Source: Clostridiales bacterium (GTDB taxonomy: Bacteria; Bacillota; Clostridia; Peptostreptococcales; Anaerovoracaceae). Taken from it: a DNA stretch of 52,684 bases. The stretch spans positions 1 through 52,684 of the forward strand of contig WRMW01000014.1 in assembly GCA_009776955.1 (NCBI GenBank), given 5' to 3'. The notes under the pieces are model-generated. The model saw only the letters and a list, made by a program, of their open reading frames with translations. It ran no database searches and was not told where the DNA came from. Below, in pieces: positions 40,775 through 50,772 of this stretch (the stretch's first letter is position 1; the number at the start of each line of letters is the position of its first letter). Position numbers and translations under genes: made by a program.

Positions 40775-43700
40775 ATGAATAATAACGGTAATGGTAACGT
40801 TAATGGCAATGGTTTTCGCAGGTTTGTGGCATGGGCGCTGACGCTGGCGTTGGTGTTTGCGATGATACCGGCAGGGGCGGCGTTCGGCGAACCCACGGAT
40901 GGGGGCACATCATCCGTCATTGCGAGGAGCGAAGGGACGAAGCAATCCAGCGAACACGGAGAAGCCGTAGGAAATGACCCCGCCCAGAGCGATGACCCAC
41001 CCAACGTCGGTGATGACAATGGCGACACCGACCCCCTCGACCCTGACATAACCACCCCCGACGATAACGACCCCCTCGCCCCGCTTGCGGACGAACCCAC
41101 CCCCGACGAGGATGACGCCATCACTCCCTTCGGCGATAACACCCCCCTCGCTCCGCTCGTCGCCGCCGACGCCCCCGCCTACACGGCTACGTTCCTCTTT
41201 CCATCGGGTGAATACACGGATCGCTCCACCCATGACGCAAACAAAACAACTTGGGACAACAACCGGGTCCTCACCCTTCTCGACGGCGCGAACATCGCCG
41301 TCGCTGGCACGAGTACATCCAACCGCCGCATAGAAGTCGCAGCGGGCGCCACGGCGACCATCACGCTAAGAGGCATCACCATCGAAATTGGTGGTGGCGA
41401 GGATTTATCGCCGCTGCTCCTGAACACAAACGCCAACCTTACGCTTTGGATTGAGGGCGGCACCACAAACACCTTTACGGCAGGTCCAGACAGGGCCGGT
41501 ATCGAAGCACCCGAAGGCACCACGCTCACAATCGACGGCGAAGGCAGTCTTGCGGCCAGGGGCGGCAACAACGGCGCTGGCATCGGCGGCGGCTCCATGG
41601 GCGGCGGCGGCAATATCACGATAAACGGTGGCACGGTCACAGCCACGGGCGACAATGGCTCTGCGGGCATCGGCGGCGGCATCGGTGGCGACGGCGGCAA
41701 TATTACCATAAGCGGCGGCACGGTCACAGCCACGGGTGGCACTAACGGCGCAGGCATCGGCGGCGGCAGTACGCGCAACGGCGGCAATATCACCATAAGC
41801 GGCGGCACAGTCAAGGCGACGGGCGGCGCAGGTGACGAAGGCGGCAGTGCAGGCATCGGCGGCGGCGGTGGCGGCGGCACAGGCGGCAACATCACCATAA
41901 GCGGCGATGCGGAGGTCGAAGCCAAGGGTGGTCGGTACGGTGCAGGCATCGGCGGCGGTCGGTATGGCACAGGCGGCAATATCGCCATAAACGGCGGCAC
42001 GGTCACGTCCGAAGGCGGCGCAAACGGCGCAGGCATAGGCGGCGGCGACAACGGCAGCGGCGGCACCATCACCATAAGCGGCGATGCGAAGGTCGAAGCC
42101 AAGGGCGGGTTCGGCGCAGGCATAGGCGGCGGCGCCATGGGCGGCGGCGGCAATATCACCATAAACGGCGGCACGGTCATTGCCACACACGGCGACAATA
42201 CCGCTATGGGCATCGGGAGAGGCAGCACTGGCACTGTAGGCACCCTTACCATGAACGGCAACGCCATCGTGTTCACGGACAGCATAAGCGACCCGGACAC
42301 CACACGCAAGACCGGCGGCATACTGGTCCTCGACACCGAAACCGAAGCGAAATGGTACGGCCCCAATACAATAACCATAGACTACAACGCAACCGTCCCC
42401 GCGGGCAAACGCCTTGTTATTCCGCAGGGCAATAGCATAATTATCAAGGAGGGCTTTGCGCTCGCCAACCACGGCTATACATTCGGCGTGGTTGTGGGCG
42501 AAGTGACGATAAAACCGGCCGTTTCGCCGGTCGATATAGATATGAGCGAGCCCGACCCAAGCTCGCTTCCCTACGGCGACGGATGGGAATATAACGCCAC
42601 CACAAGCACTTACACGGTCTTGGACGGCGCGGACGTGCGGGTCACGGGAAGCAATCAAGAGCCTGCCTCAAGCCTGCGACGTATAGAGGTCGCGGAGGAC
42701 GCCAAAGCGACCATCACGCTGGACGGCGCCATCATCACAAACCTTAATAACAACCAATCGCCGCTATTGCTGAACGCAGGCGCGGAAGTGGAACTTCTTC
42801 TTGCGGAGGGTAGCACAAACACCCTTACGGCAGGCACAAACATGGCGGGTATCGAAGCGCCCGCAGGCACCACGCTTACAATTGACAGCACCTCGCTCAC
42901 AATCGACGGCGCGGGCAGCCTTACGGCCACGGGTGGCAACAACGGCGCAGGCATCGGCGGCAGAATTATGGGCGGTGTCGGCAACATCACCATAAGCGGC
43001 GGCACGGTGACAGCCACGGGCGGCGTCCAAGGCGCAGGCATCGGCGGCGGCAGCGGTAGCGCAGGCGGCAATATCACCATCAGCGGCGGCACGGTCACGG
43101 CAAATGGCGGCATCGGCAGCGCAGGCATCGGCGGCGGCAGCGGTAGCGCAGGCGGCGATATCACCATAAGCGGCGGCACGGTCACAGCTACGGGCGACAC
43201 TGCCGGCGCAGGCATAGGCGGCGGCTTCGAGGGCAGCGGCGGCAATATCGCCATCAGCGGCGGCACGGTTACGGCATATGGCGGCACAAACGGCGCAGGC
43301 ATCGGCGGCGGCGCCATAGGCAGCGGAGGCGCCATCACCATCAGCGGCGGCACGGTCATAGCAGGCGGCGACAACAGCGGTGCGGGTATCGGGAGTGGCG
43401 GCGGCGGCGACGTAGGCACCCTTACCATGGACGGCAACGCCATAGTGTTCGCAAGCAACATAAGCGACACGGACGCCACACGCAAAACCGGCGGCATATT
43501 GGTCATCGGCACCAACCCGCTCTGGTACGGCCCCAATGCAATAACCATAGACTACAACGCAACAATCCCCGCGGGCAGAAGCCTTATTATTCCACGTGGC
43601 AATAGCATAATTATCGAGGAGGGCTTTGCGCTCGCAAACCTCGGCTATACATTCGGCGTGGTGGTGGGCAAAGTGACGGGGAACGATGTCGTCACGCCGG

Positions 43701-46700
43701 GCGATATAAACCTGAGCGACTCCGACCCATTGAACAACCCGGCTGCTCCCTATGGCGACGGGTGGGAATATAACGCCACCACAAGCGTTTACACAGTCTT
43801 GGACGACGCGAACGTGCGGGTCACGGGCGACAATCAAGAGCCTGCCGCAAGCCTGCGACGCATAGCGGTCGCAGAGAGCGCCAAAGCGACCATCACATTG
43901 GACGGCGCCATCATCACAACATTCATGCCTACGTCCAACTATATTTCACCGCTGCTGCTGAACGCAGGCGCGGAAGTGGAGCTTCTGCTTGCTGAGGGCA
44001 GCGAAAACACCCTTACGGCAGGCTTTTACATGGCGGGTATCCAAGCGCCCGCAGGCACCACGCTCACGATTGACGGCGCAGGTGACGGCACGGGCAGCCT
44101 TGAGGCAACGGGCGGCAGCCAAGGTGCAGGCATCGGCAGCGGCGACAGAGTTAGCGGCGGCAATATCACGATAAACGGCGGCACAGTCACGGCACAGGGC
44201 GGCGCCAACGGCGCAGGCATCGGTAGCGGCTTGGGAGGGGATGGCGGCATTATCGTCATAAGCGGCGGCACGGTCAAGGCACAGGGTAGCGGTGGGGGCG
44301 CGGGCATCGGCGGCGGCGATGGTGGCAGCGTCAGCGGTGGCGCAGGCGGCACCATCACCATAAGTGGCGGCACGGTCACGGCACAGGGCAGCAACAACGG
44401 CGCAGGCATCGGCGGCGGAACTATGGGCGATGGCGGCACCATTGCCATAAGCGGCGATGCGGAGGTCGAGGCAACGGGCGGCATTAGAAGCGCAGGCATC
44501 GGCGGCGGCTATTATGGCGAAGGCGGCGATATCACCATCAGCGGCGGCACGGTCGCGGCAAAAGGCGGCGACGGCGGTGCGGGCATCGGCGGCGGCTGTT
44601 ATGGCGAAGGCGGCAATATCACCATCAGCGGCGAGGCGGATGTCACAGCTACAGGCGGCGAACGCGGTGCGGGCATAGGCGGCGGCGAAGGTGCCAATGG
44701 CGTAGGCGGCAGCGGCGGAAATATCACCATAAGCGGCGGCACGGTCACGGCAAACGGCGGTGACATGAGTGCGGGAATAGGCGGCGGCAGGGACGGCGCA
44801 GGAGGCGCCATCACAATAAGCGGCAAGGCAGATATCACCGCCACGGGCGGCGGCGCAGGCATTGGCGGCGGCGCAGGCATTGGCGGCGGCTTCAGCAGTG
44901 TCTTCGGCGGCGCAGGCGGCACAGGCGGCATCATCACAATAAAGGGCGATGCAAAGGTTGAAGCAGAGGGCAGCATCGGTGGTGCGGGCATCGGCGGTGG
45001 CGCAGGCGGCAATGGCGGCATTATCCTTATCGGCGGCGAGGCGGAGGTCAAAGCAAAGGGCGGTCGTGGCGGCGCAGGCATAGGCGGCGGCTATTATAGC
45101 GAAGGCGGCAATATCACCATAAGCGGCTCGGCGGAGGTCATGGCAACGGGCGGCACTAACGGCGCAGGCATAGGCGGCGGTTTTGAAAGCGACGGTGGCA
45201 TTATCCTTATCGGCGGCGAGGCGGAGGTTACGGCAAACGGCGGCTTACGCGCGGCGGGCATCGGCGGTGGCGACGGTAGTGATGGTTACGGCGGCAACGG
45301 CGGCAAAATCACCATAAGCGGCGATGCGGAGGTCACGGCGACGGGCAACTCAGGCGGCGCAGGCATCGGTGGCGGCAACGGCGGCGATGGTGGCGAGATA
45401 GCCATAAGCGGCTCAGCAGAGGTCAAGGCGACGGGCGGCGGCAGTGCCGCAGGCATAGGCGGTGGCAACCGAGGCGACGGCGGTATCGTCACCATAAACG
45501 GCGGCACGGTCATAGCCACGGGCAATGTCAGTGGTGCAGGCATCGGCGGCGGCTTCGGCGCCGCAGGCGGCAATATCACCATAAGCGGCGGCACGGTCAC
45601 GACAGATGGCGGCACCTATGGCGCAGGCATCGGCGGCGGCAGCTGGGGCGCAGGCGGCAATATCACCATCAGCGGCGGCACGGTCACGGCTACGGGCGAC
45701 TACGGCGCGGCGGGCATCGGCGGCGGCGCTGGAGGCGACAACGGCATTGTCACTATCACAAACGGCACGGTAAACGCCACAGGCGGAATAGGTGGCGCGG
45801 GCATAGGCAGCGGCGGGGACGAGATCGGCGACGGCACGGATGGCGGCAAAATAACCATCAGCGGCGGCATGGTCACGGCGCAGGGCGGCAATGCCGCAGC
45901 GGGCATCGGCGCCGGCGCATTGGGCGATGGCGGCATTATCGCTATAAGCGGCGGCACGGTAATAGCCACGGGCGGCGAACGCGGCGATGCGCTAATAGGC
46001 GGCGGCGCAGGCATCGGCAGTGGCTTCGGCGGTGGCTTCGGCAGTGCAGGCGGCGAGATTACCATAAGCGGCGGCACGGTCACGGCCACGGGCGGCGTGT
46101 GGGCCGCAGGCATCGGTGGCGGCGATAGGGGCAGCAGCGGCACCATTGCCATAGAGGGCGAGGCAAAGGTCGTAGCCATGGGCGACGATCTAGGCGCGGG
46201 CATCGGCGGTGGCCGAAGTGGTGCAGGCGTCAATATCACCATAGGCGGCTCGGCGGATGTCAAGGCAACGGGTGGCGAAGGCGCAGCGGGCATCGGCGGC
46301 GGCAGCTACGGCGATAGCGATGCCATCACCATCAGCGGCGGCAAGATTGAGGCGCAGGGCGGCGATGCCGCAGCGGGCATCGGCGGCGGCGTTCTCGGCG
46401 GCAGCAAAACCATTACCATCAGCGGCGGATCGGTGACCGCGGCAGGCGGTGCATACTACTTAAACGATTTGGCGCTCGGCCACGGCCACGAAGCGCTCGA
46501 CACGAGCGGCACCATTACCGTCACAGGGGGTTACGATTATTGGGTCAACCCGTCGGAGAACACCCACCCCGTCGATGTCGAAGCGGTACGCACCATGTTC
46601 TTCGACAACGCCGAGGCTTTTGCGACGGAGAAAGGCTATCTATACGTAAGGCTTGATAGTTTGGCGGATGTGGTCGTCGAGCCCGCGACCCTGCGGCTCT

Positions 46701-49700
46701 CGCCGACCCATGCCATATTGACGGAAAAAAGCTCGAACGAAGCAGCCGTTTTGAGCGCGGTCGTGGCACCGGCGGACTTCTTCGATTTCGGCAAGGTGTC
46801 TTGGGACGTGGACGTGGTGAGCGGAAGCCTTGGCGTGGAGTATGAAATATCGCAGGTCAACAACTCGCTTGCAGTCCGCGAGAAGGGCGTGGGCGGAATG
46901 GCGTTGGCGAATGTCATTGTCGCGGCGGACAGAAAGAGCGCGGCGGTAATGCCGGCGGAAGCATGGAAAACCAACCCGGCTCGCAAGGCGCATACCATAC
47001 GGGTGCGGGCATCTTACGAAGATGGGCTTTATACGGCTATTGCGACCATAGAGCTGATACCGGACGACAGACTGCCGGTAAGGGCGCCGGATGTGCAGAC
47101 GGGGCTGCAAACCTCGGTGCGGGTGCTTGAGCCATCGGTTGCTGTCAACAGAGCGATGGAGCGTGGCACGCTTGTGCCGATATTGATAACGCAGCAAGAG
47201 CCGGCGGATATGGGGCTTGGGGCTTTCAGCGATGACGGCGGGGTCGGGGCTCTTGACGAACCCGAACCGCCCATGCCGTCGCTGCCCGCGATAGGGGCGA
47301 TGCGTCTAGTGACCGGCACAGGCAACAAGGAGCGGGTGGTCGCAGGGTACAGCGTGAAAATAGCCCATGATGATGACCGCTTCCTTGAGATAACAGTGCC
47401 GGTCGGGTCTGAAAGGCTTGCGAAAAATACCAAAAACGTACGCCTGCAAATACTACGGTTACGGGCGGAAGCGAACGAACCCCCGCTAGACCCGACCGAC
47501 CCAGAGGTCTGGAAGGTCGAGGCGAACCGTGTCCCAGTCATCGGGCAGTTCAACATCACGGTATCGAACAAATTCCCCAAAGTGACCCTACGCTCTGGCG
47601 ATTTGAACCTGCTGTTCCCGACCGTGGGTGCGACCGTGAACGGCACAAGCACGGCGGGGGCGGTGGACGTGTTAAGCCTCGTGGAGACCGCAAAGACGCA
47701 AACGTTCAGAAACAATATCGCCCTGACACCGAGCTTCGGTGGCGAGCCCGCCACGGTGAACCTGAAATTGAAAGAGAACACGGACCCCACCGCCCCCGAA
47801 CCCGTGCTTGCCAAGGCCGGCACCCAAAGGGGTCGGGCTATAGTCCAAGTCGCAGGCTTCAAACCACAGGAAGTGGCGATGAACGTCAAGGTGGTGAACG
47901 CTGCCCCCAACGTACGGCTCGCCAGAAACTCCGTGGCTCTGCATTACCCAGGCACACCTATAGAAAATATCGAGCCCGACCCCGACAACCCGAACAAACT
48001 GCTTAGGGATGACTTCACGCCCGCCGTTATAAATCTCATATCAGGCGTGCGGAACGGCGTTTTCGAGGACGGCTACAAAGTAAAGGCCGTGGTGCTGAAC
48101 CCAAGCCACGCAGCGAGCAAAAGGGCGGCGGACGAAGGGCTTCTGTTCGTGGCCTACAGCCAGGACGAGCCAGGCGTGGTGAAGCTCGTGCCCACGGGCA
48201 CAGGCATTCCGTCCACCGTGCAGCTAAGGGTCATATTCGATGACCCGTCAGACTGGTCGAACAATGGCAAGTTCCGCAACCTCGGAAATCTAAGGATAAC
48301 CTCGCGTGCCGTCACCGCCCTGAATGTCACGAACAAAGCCACGCCAGTGGCGGTCAACCGAAACCACGTCAGCCGACTGGTTGAGGACGGCAGCGATGAT
48401 GAATACGAAACCGAGTGGATAATCCGTGAGATACCCATCGGCCTGAACGCCGACAATATCGCGCTCGGCGATTGGAAAGCCCAAAGCATCAGCGAAACGT
48501 CCAAAACACGGACGCCATGGCTCAACCCCGATGCGGGCGAAGATGACCCCGACAACCCTGGAACTAAGCTGTTCCCAGAACTCGTCGACGCAAACAACGA
48601 GAAAATCCCGCCAGTGCGTGTCGAGGCGTATAAGAGCGGCATACGGCTCTACGCCCACAAAGCGGCGCTTGAGGACTTGATGGAGCGTGGCAAGACCACC
48701 CCCACAAGCATGACCTACCGCAATATGACCTACCGTATGCTTATCGGCTCGGACAAGATACGGAACAACAGCGGAGTACGCACCTTCGCCGTCAACCTGA
48801 CGTTCACCGCAAACAACCCGACATTCACCGTCAGCCTGAACAGCCGAACCAGAATAGACGTGGCGAACCCCGATTCGTTCCAGACCGCCACCGTACGGCT
48901 CACCGGCACAACGGCGGAGATAGCGAGCGTAAAACTCTACCCGACCGAACGCAACAGCGAAGCACGACCCACCGAAAGCACGGACTTTATCGCCGAGGTG
49001 ACAGGAGCATTGACGTTCAACATCGCCAAGCACCCCAACAACCCAGAGGTTGTCCCCAAAGTCCGCCAAAACCTATCGGTGCAAATCACCCTCACCAACG
49101 GCCAGGTCTTAAACTCCTGGACGGCACTCAACACCAAGGGCAGAAATTCCGACCGAACCATAGGCGTGACCGCCCTGCAAGCCGTGCAGCGGGCCACGTC
49201 ACGCACCGTCACGCTCTACCGAAGCCAACCCTTGCAGGGGGCGGCGTTCGATGCATTCATAGGCACGCCCGCGGGCGCGTCCCTCGGCTATTACGGCATT
49301 GACCAAGCCCGCCTCGACAGCATCAGATTCGGCAAGCCCGTGAACGTAACCGACGGCGATACCACCCGCATAGGCTACGAAAAGTACGGTGACCTCGCCG
49401 GCCCGCACCACGGCGGCCTCGTCCTCGCCCGCACAGGCGAAACCACCTACACCCTCAGCTTCGAGGACGGCATCGCGCCAGGCGCCATCCTCCACAGAAA
49501 CTACCCCACCACCAAAACCACAACCAAGCTAAACAGCAATTATCCAATCCGAGTGGAGTTCTGGGCGGAAGGGACGTACAAGGTCGCGAAGGACGAGAAC
49601 GGCGTTCCCAAAACGGACGCAATTACCGGCAAGCCCCTCCCCGCCCTCGACCCCGCCACCGGCAAAGTCATCCCATTACGCAACGCCAAGAACAAAGCCA

Positions 49701-49744
49701 TGACCACCCCCACCGTCTACAACATAAAGGTGAACATCCGCTAA
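40775..49744 (+). CDS. Giant secreted Gly-rich beta-helix repeat protein 2
   Basis: The 2,989-residue paralogue of giant 1 has a signal peptide (FRRFVAWALTLALVFAMIPA, then GAAFG), an acidic Pro-rich linker (to about 140) and three head-plus-array modules. Arrays near residues 250-510, 710-890 and 1100-1905 hold about 8, 6 and 26 units of the same 29-residue type. After arrays 1 and 2 comes a spacer not seen in giant 1 (TRKTGGILV, YGPNTITIDYNATVPAG, HGYTFGVVVG), which also occurs in the third copy. The C-terminal 1,070 residues align with giant 1 almost throughout (for example DEYETEWIIREIPIGLNADN). GTG at 40772 or ATG 40775 could start it; GGGGAAG is upstream. Secreted, function unknown. Confidence 0.9.
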   Translation: MNNNGNGNVNGNGFRRFVAWALTLALVFAMIPAGAAFGEPTDGGTSSVIARSEGTKQSSEHGEAVGNDPAQSDDPPNVGDDNGDTDPLDPDITTPDDNDPLAPLADEPTPDEDDAITPFGDNTPLAPLVAADAPAYTATFLFPSGEYTDRSTHDANKTTWDNNRVLTLLDGANIAVAGTSTSNRRIEVAAGATATITLRGITIEIGGGEDLSPLLLNTNANLTLWIEGGTTNTFTAGPDRAGIEAPEGTTLTIDGEGSLAARGGNNGAGIGGGSMGGGGNITINGGTVTATGDNGSAGIGGGIGGDGGNITISGGTVTATGGTNGAGIGGGSTRNGGNITISGGTVKATGGAGDEGGSAGIGGGGGGGTGGNITISGDAEVEAKGGRYGAGIGGGRYGTGGNIAINGGTVTSEGGANGAGIGGGDNGSGGTITISGDAKVEAKGGFGAGIGGGAMGGGGNITINGGTVIATHGDNTAMGIGRGSTGTVGTLTMNGNAIVFTDSISDPDTTRKTGGILVLDTETEAKWYGPNTITIDYNATVPAGKRLVIPQGNSIIIKEGFALANHGYTFGVVVGEVTIKPAVSPVDIDMSEPDPSSLPYGDGWEYNATTSTYTVLDGADVRVTGSNQEPASSLRRIEVAEDAKATITLDGAIITNLNNNQSPLLLNAGAEVELLLAEGSTNTLTAGTNMAGIEAPAGTTLTIDSTSLTIDGAGSLTATGGNNGAGIGGRIMGGVGNITISGGTVTATGGVQGAGIGGGSGSAGGNITISGGTVTANGGIGSAGIGGGSGSAGGDITISGGTVTATGDTAGAGIGGGFEGSGGNIAISGGTVTAYGGTNGAGIGGGAIGSGGAITISGGTVIAGGDNSGAGIGSGGGGDVGTLTMDGNAIVFASNISDTDATRKTGGILVIGTNPLWYGPNAITIDYNATIPAGRSLIIPRGNSIIIEEGFALANLGYTFGVVVGKVTGNDVVTPGDINLSDSDPLNNPAAPYGDGWEYNATTSVYTVLDDANVRVTGDNQEPAASLRRIAVAESAKATITLDGAIITTFMPTSNYISPLLLNAGAEVELLLAEGSENTLTAGFYMAGIQAPAGTTLTIDGAGDGTGSLEATGGSQGAGIGSGDRVSGGNITINGGTVTAQGGANGAGIGSGLGGDGGIIVISGGTVKAQGSGGGAGIGGGDGGSVSGGAGGTITISGGTVTAQGSNNGAGIGGGTMGDGGTIAISGDAEVEATGGIRSAGIGGGYYGEGGDITISGGTVAAKGGDGGAGIGGGCYGEGGNITISGEADVTATGGERGAGIGGGEGANGVGGSGGNITISGGTVTANGGDMSAGIGGGRDGAGGAITISGKADITATGGGAGIGGGAGIGGGFSSVFGGAGGTGGIITIKGDAKVEAEGSIGGAGIGGGAGGNGGIILIGGEAEVKAKGGRGGAGIGGGYYSEGGNITISGSAEVMATGGTNGAGIGGGFESDGGIILIGGEAEVTANGGLRAAGIGGGDGSDGYGGNGGKITISGDAEVTATGNSGGAGIGGGNGGDGGEIAISGSAEVKATGGGSAAGIGGGNRGDGGIVTINGGTVIATGNVSGAGIGGGFGAAGGNITISGGTVTTDGGTYGAGIGGGSWGAGGNITISGGTVTATGDYGAAGIGGGAGGDNGIVTITNGTVNATGGIGGAGIGSGGDEIGDGTDGGKITISGGMVTAQGGNAAAGIGAGALGDGGIIAISGGTVIATGGERGDALIGGGAGIGSGFGGGFGSAGGEITISGGTVTATGGVWAAGIGGGDRGSSGTIAIEGEAKVVAMGDDLGAGIGGGRSGAGVNITIGGSADVKATGGEGAAGIGGGSYGDSDAITISGGKIEAQGGDAAAGIGGGVLGGSKTITISGGSVTAAGGAYYLNDLALGHGHEALDTSGTITVTGGYDYWVNPSENTHPVDVEAVRTMFFDNAEAFATEKGYLYVRLDSLADVVVEPATLRLSPTHAILTEKSSNEAAVLSAVVAPADFFDFGKVSWDVDVVSGSLGVEYEISQVNNSLAVREKGVGGMALANVIVAADRKSAAVMPAEAWKTNPARKAHTIRVRASYEDGLYTAIATIELIPDDRLPVRAPDVQTGLQTSVRVLEPSVAVNRAMERGTLVPILITQQEPADMGLGAFSDDGGVGALDEPEPPMPSLPAIGAMRLVTGTGNKERVVAGYSVKIAHDDDRFLEITVPVGSERLAKNTKNVRLQILRLRAEANEPPLDPTDPEVWKVEANRVPVIGQFNITVSNKFPKVTLRSGDLNLLFPTVGATVNGTSTAGAVDVLSLVETAKTQTFRNNIALTPSFGGEPATVNLKLKENTDPTAPEPVLAKAGTQRGRAIVQVAGFKPQEVAMNVKVVNAAPNVRLARNSVALHYPGTPIENIEPDPDNPNKLLRDDFTPAVINLISGVRNGVFEDGYKVKAVVLNPSHAASKRAADEGLLFVAYSQDEPGVVKLVPTGTGIPSTVQLRVIFDDPSDWSNNGKFRNLGNLRITSRAVTALNVTNKATPVAVNRNHVSRLVEDGSDDEYETEWIIREIPIGLNADNIALGDWKAQSISETSKTRTPWLNPDAGEDDPDNPGTKLFPELVDANNEKIPPVRVEAYKSGIRLYAHKAALEDLMERGKTTPTSMTYRNMTYRMLIGSDKIRNNSGVRTFAVNLTFTANNPTFTVSLNSRTRIDVANPDSFQTATVRLTGTTAEIASVKLYPTERNSEARPTESTDFIAEVTGALTFNIAKHPNNPEVVPKVRQNLSVQITLTNGQVLNSWTALNTKGRNSDRTIGVTALQAVQRATSRTVTLYRSQPLQGAAFDAFIGTPAGASLGYYGIDQARLDSIRFGKPVNVTDGDTTRIGYEKYGDLAGPHHGGLVLARTGETTYTLSFEDGIAPGAILHRNYPTTKTTTKLNSNYPIRVEFWAEGTYKVAKDENGVPKTDAITGKPLPALDPATGKVIPLRNAKNKAMTTPTVYNIKVNIR
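40914..40950 (+). repeat. Dispersed palindromic repeat translated in the linker of giant 2
   Basis: The segment CCGTCATTGCGAGGAGCGAA continuing to GACGAAGCAATCCAG is of a kind widely scattered as intergenic palindromes in bacterial genomes, with outer arms ATTGC/GCAAT. Here it is in frame just after the signal peptide (SVIARSEGTKQSS). The corresponding spot in giant 1 has only its first 16 bases (29967-29982). Confidence 0.75.
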
Positions 49745-49820
49745 ACCCCCGCTACCCCCCCGCTACCCCCCCTAGCCCCTCCTCGATATTTATGCTACAA
49801 TTTCTTTGGAGGAAAAGTTT

Positions 49821-50297
49821 ATGCGTACCCCGCAGATTTATTTGGAAACGACGCTTTTCAATTACTACTTCGACACAGACCGTGACGCCCACGCCGACAC
49901 GGTAAAGCTGTTCGATGAGATTAAGGCGGGAAAGTACGAGGCGTTTACCTCCGCCTACGTGCTTAGGGAATTGCGTGACGCTCCGACAGAGAAGCGGGAC
50001 AAGATGCTCGCTCTCATTGACGAATATGGCATAACGACAGTGGAGTTGTCGGCAGAGGCAGAGGGACTTGCGGACGAATATGTCAAGCAAGCGATAATAC
50101 CCGAAAAGTACAAAACGGACGGACTTCATATTGCGATAGCCACGATAAACGGTCTGGACATGATAATAAGCCTGAATTTCCGCCATATTGTCAAGAAAAA
50201 AACCATGGTCGGGACTGAATACATAAACACAGCCCATGGTTATAGGAAGATAGATATATTCTCGCCGATGGAGGTGGTCGACAATGACACTGAATAA
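49821..50297 (+). CDS. PIN-domain toxin (VapC-like)
   Basis: The 158-residue protein has a PIN-like start IYLETTLFNYYFD (Glu in place of the usual first Asp of YLDTSVF), an ELRDAPTEKRDKMLALIDEYG segment, an acidic TDGLHIAIATINGLD stretch and SLNFRHI, matching one clade of VapC-like RNases. Catalytic competence with Glu at the first position is uncertain. GGAGGAAAAG precedes ATG 49821, and an extended -10 TGCTACAAT is at 49793-49801. It overlaps the small partner gene by 14 bp. A deleted copy lies at 29271. Confidence 0.82.
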   Translation: MRTPQIYLETTLFNYYFDTDRDAHADTVKLFDEIKAGKYEAFTSAYVLRELRDAPTEKRDKMLALIDEYGITTVELSAEAEGLADEYVKQAIIPEKYKTDGLHIAIATINGLDMIISLNFRHIVKKKTMVGTEYINTAHGYRKIDIFSPMEVVDNDTE

Positions 50298-50496
50298 TCT
50301 TGATGCATATATGAACGACCCCGACATCGCAAATGAGCCGATGCCGCTCCGTGAGGTTCATGCCATACGTCTGAAGATATACGACGAAACCAAAGGCATG
50401 AGTGCTGACGAACGCAAGGCTTATTACTCTGACGGGCTTGATGAGATCTGCCAAAAGTTCAATATAAAAATGGTTCAGAGCGTGAGACGTACGTAA
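50284..50496 (+). CDS. Small partner (antitoxin-like) of the PIN toxin
   Basis: The 70-residue helical protein (LREVHAIRLKIYDETKGMSA, then DGLDEICQKFNIKMVQSV) is the likely antitoxin of the upstream PIN protein, by overlap and by the matching pair at 29378. There is no visible DNA-binding domain, so operon regulation is unclear. Confidence 0.7.
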   Translation: MTLNNLDAYMNDPDIANEPMPLREVHAIRLKIYDETKGMSADERKAYYSDGLDEICQKFNIKMVQSVRRT

Positions 50497-50660
50497 CAGA
50501 TGACAAGGGTTTTGTGCAACAATCGTACTGACAACGAGAGCTTGGCGGTGAACGTACCGTCCTTGAACATATGTTCGGGGGGGGGGGTATTTTTTAGGTG
50601 CCGTAAATAATTTGATTTGCAGTGGAACGGAGCGTGCCGCTTGGCAACGCTCTGTTTTTG
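50497..50660 (+). repeat. Leader repeat B upstream of the third giant gene (hairpin, G11 tract, terminator)
   Basis: This is homologous to 29567-29723: AACAATCGTA stretch, hairpin CCTTGAAC-ATAT-GTTCGGGG running into eleven G (50577-50587), and a terminator GAGCGT...ACGCTC then TGTTTTTG (50630-50659). The G tract differs in length from the other copy (10 vs 11). Confidence 0.7.
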
Positions 50661-50709
50661 TTTTGGTTGATTGAGTGACGGTAGGAGGAGCGGTGATAAG
50701 AGTGGTAAG

Positions 50710-50734
50710 CGTAGGGGCGGCAACATGCCGCCCG
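50710..50734 (+). repeat. Dispersed palindromic repeat, non-coding copy
   Basis: This 25-bp unit has arms GGGCGGCA/TGCCGCCC, differs from 37226-37250 at one base and lies 39 bp before the third giant start. Confidence 0.75.
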
Positions 50735-50772
50735 CAATAATGACGATAGGTGATAGCAGAAAGGTAAGGAAG

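Noticed and set aside
41540..46480. CRISPR-like array in the regularly spaced repeats of giant 2.
   Set aside because: Repeats are in-frame coding units of about 87 bp with no unique spacers of constant size and no cas genes nearby.
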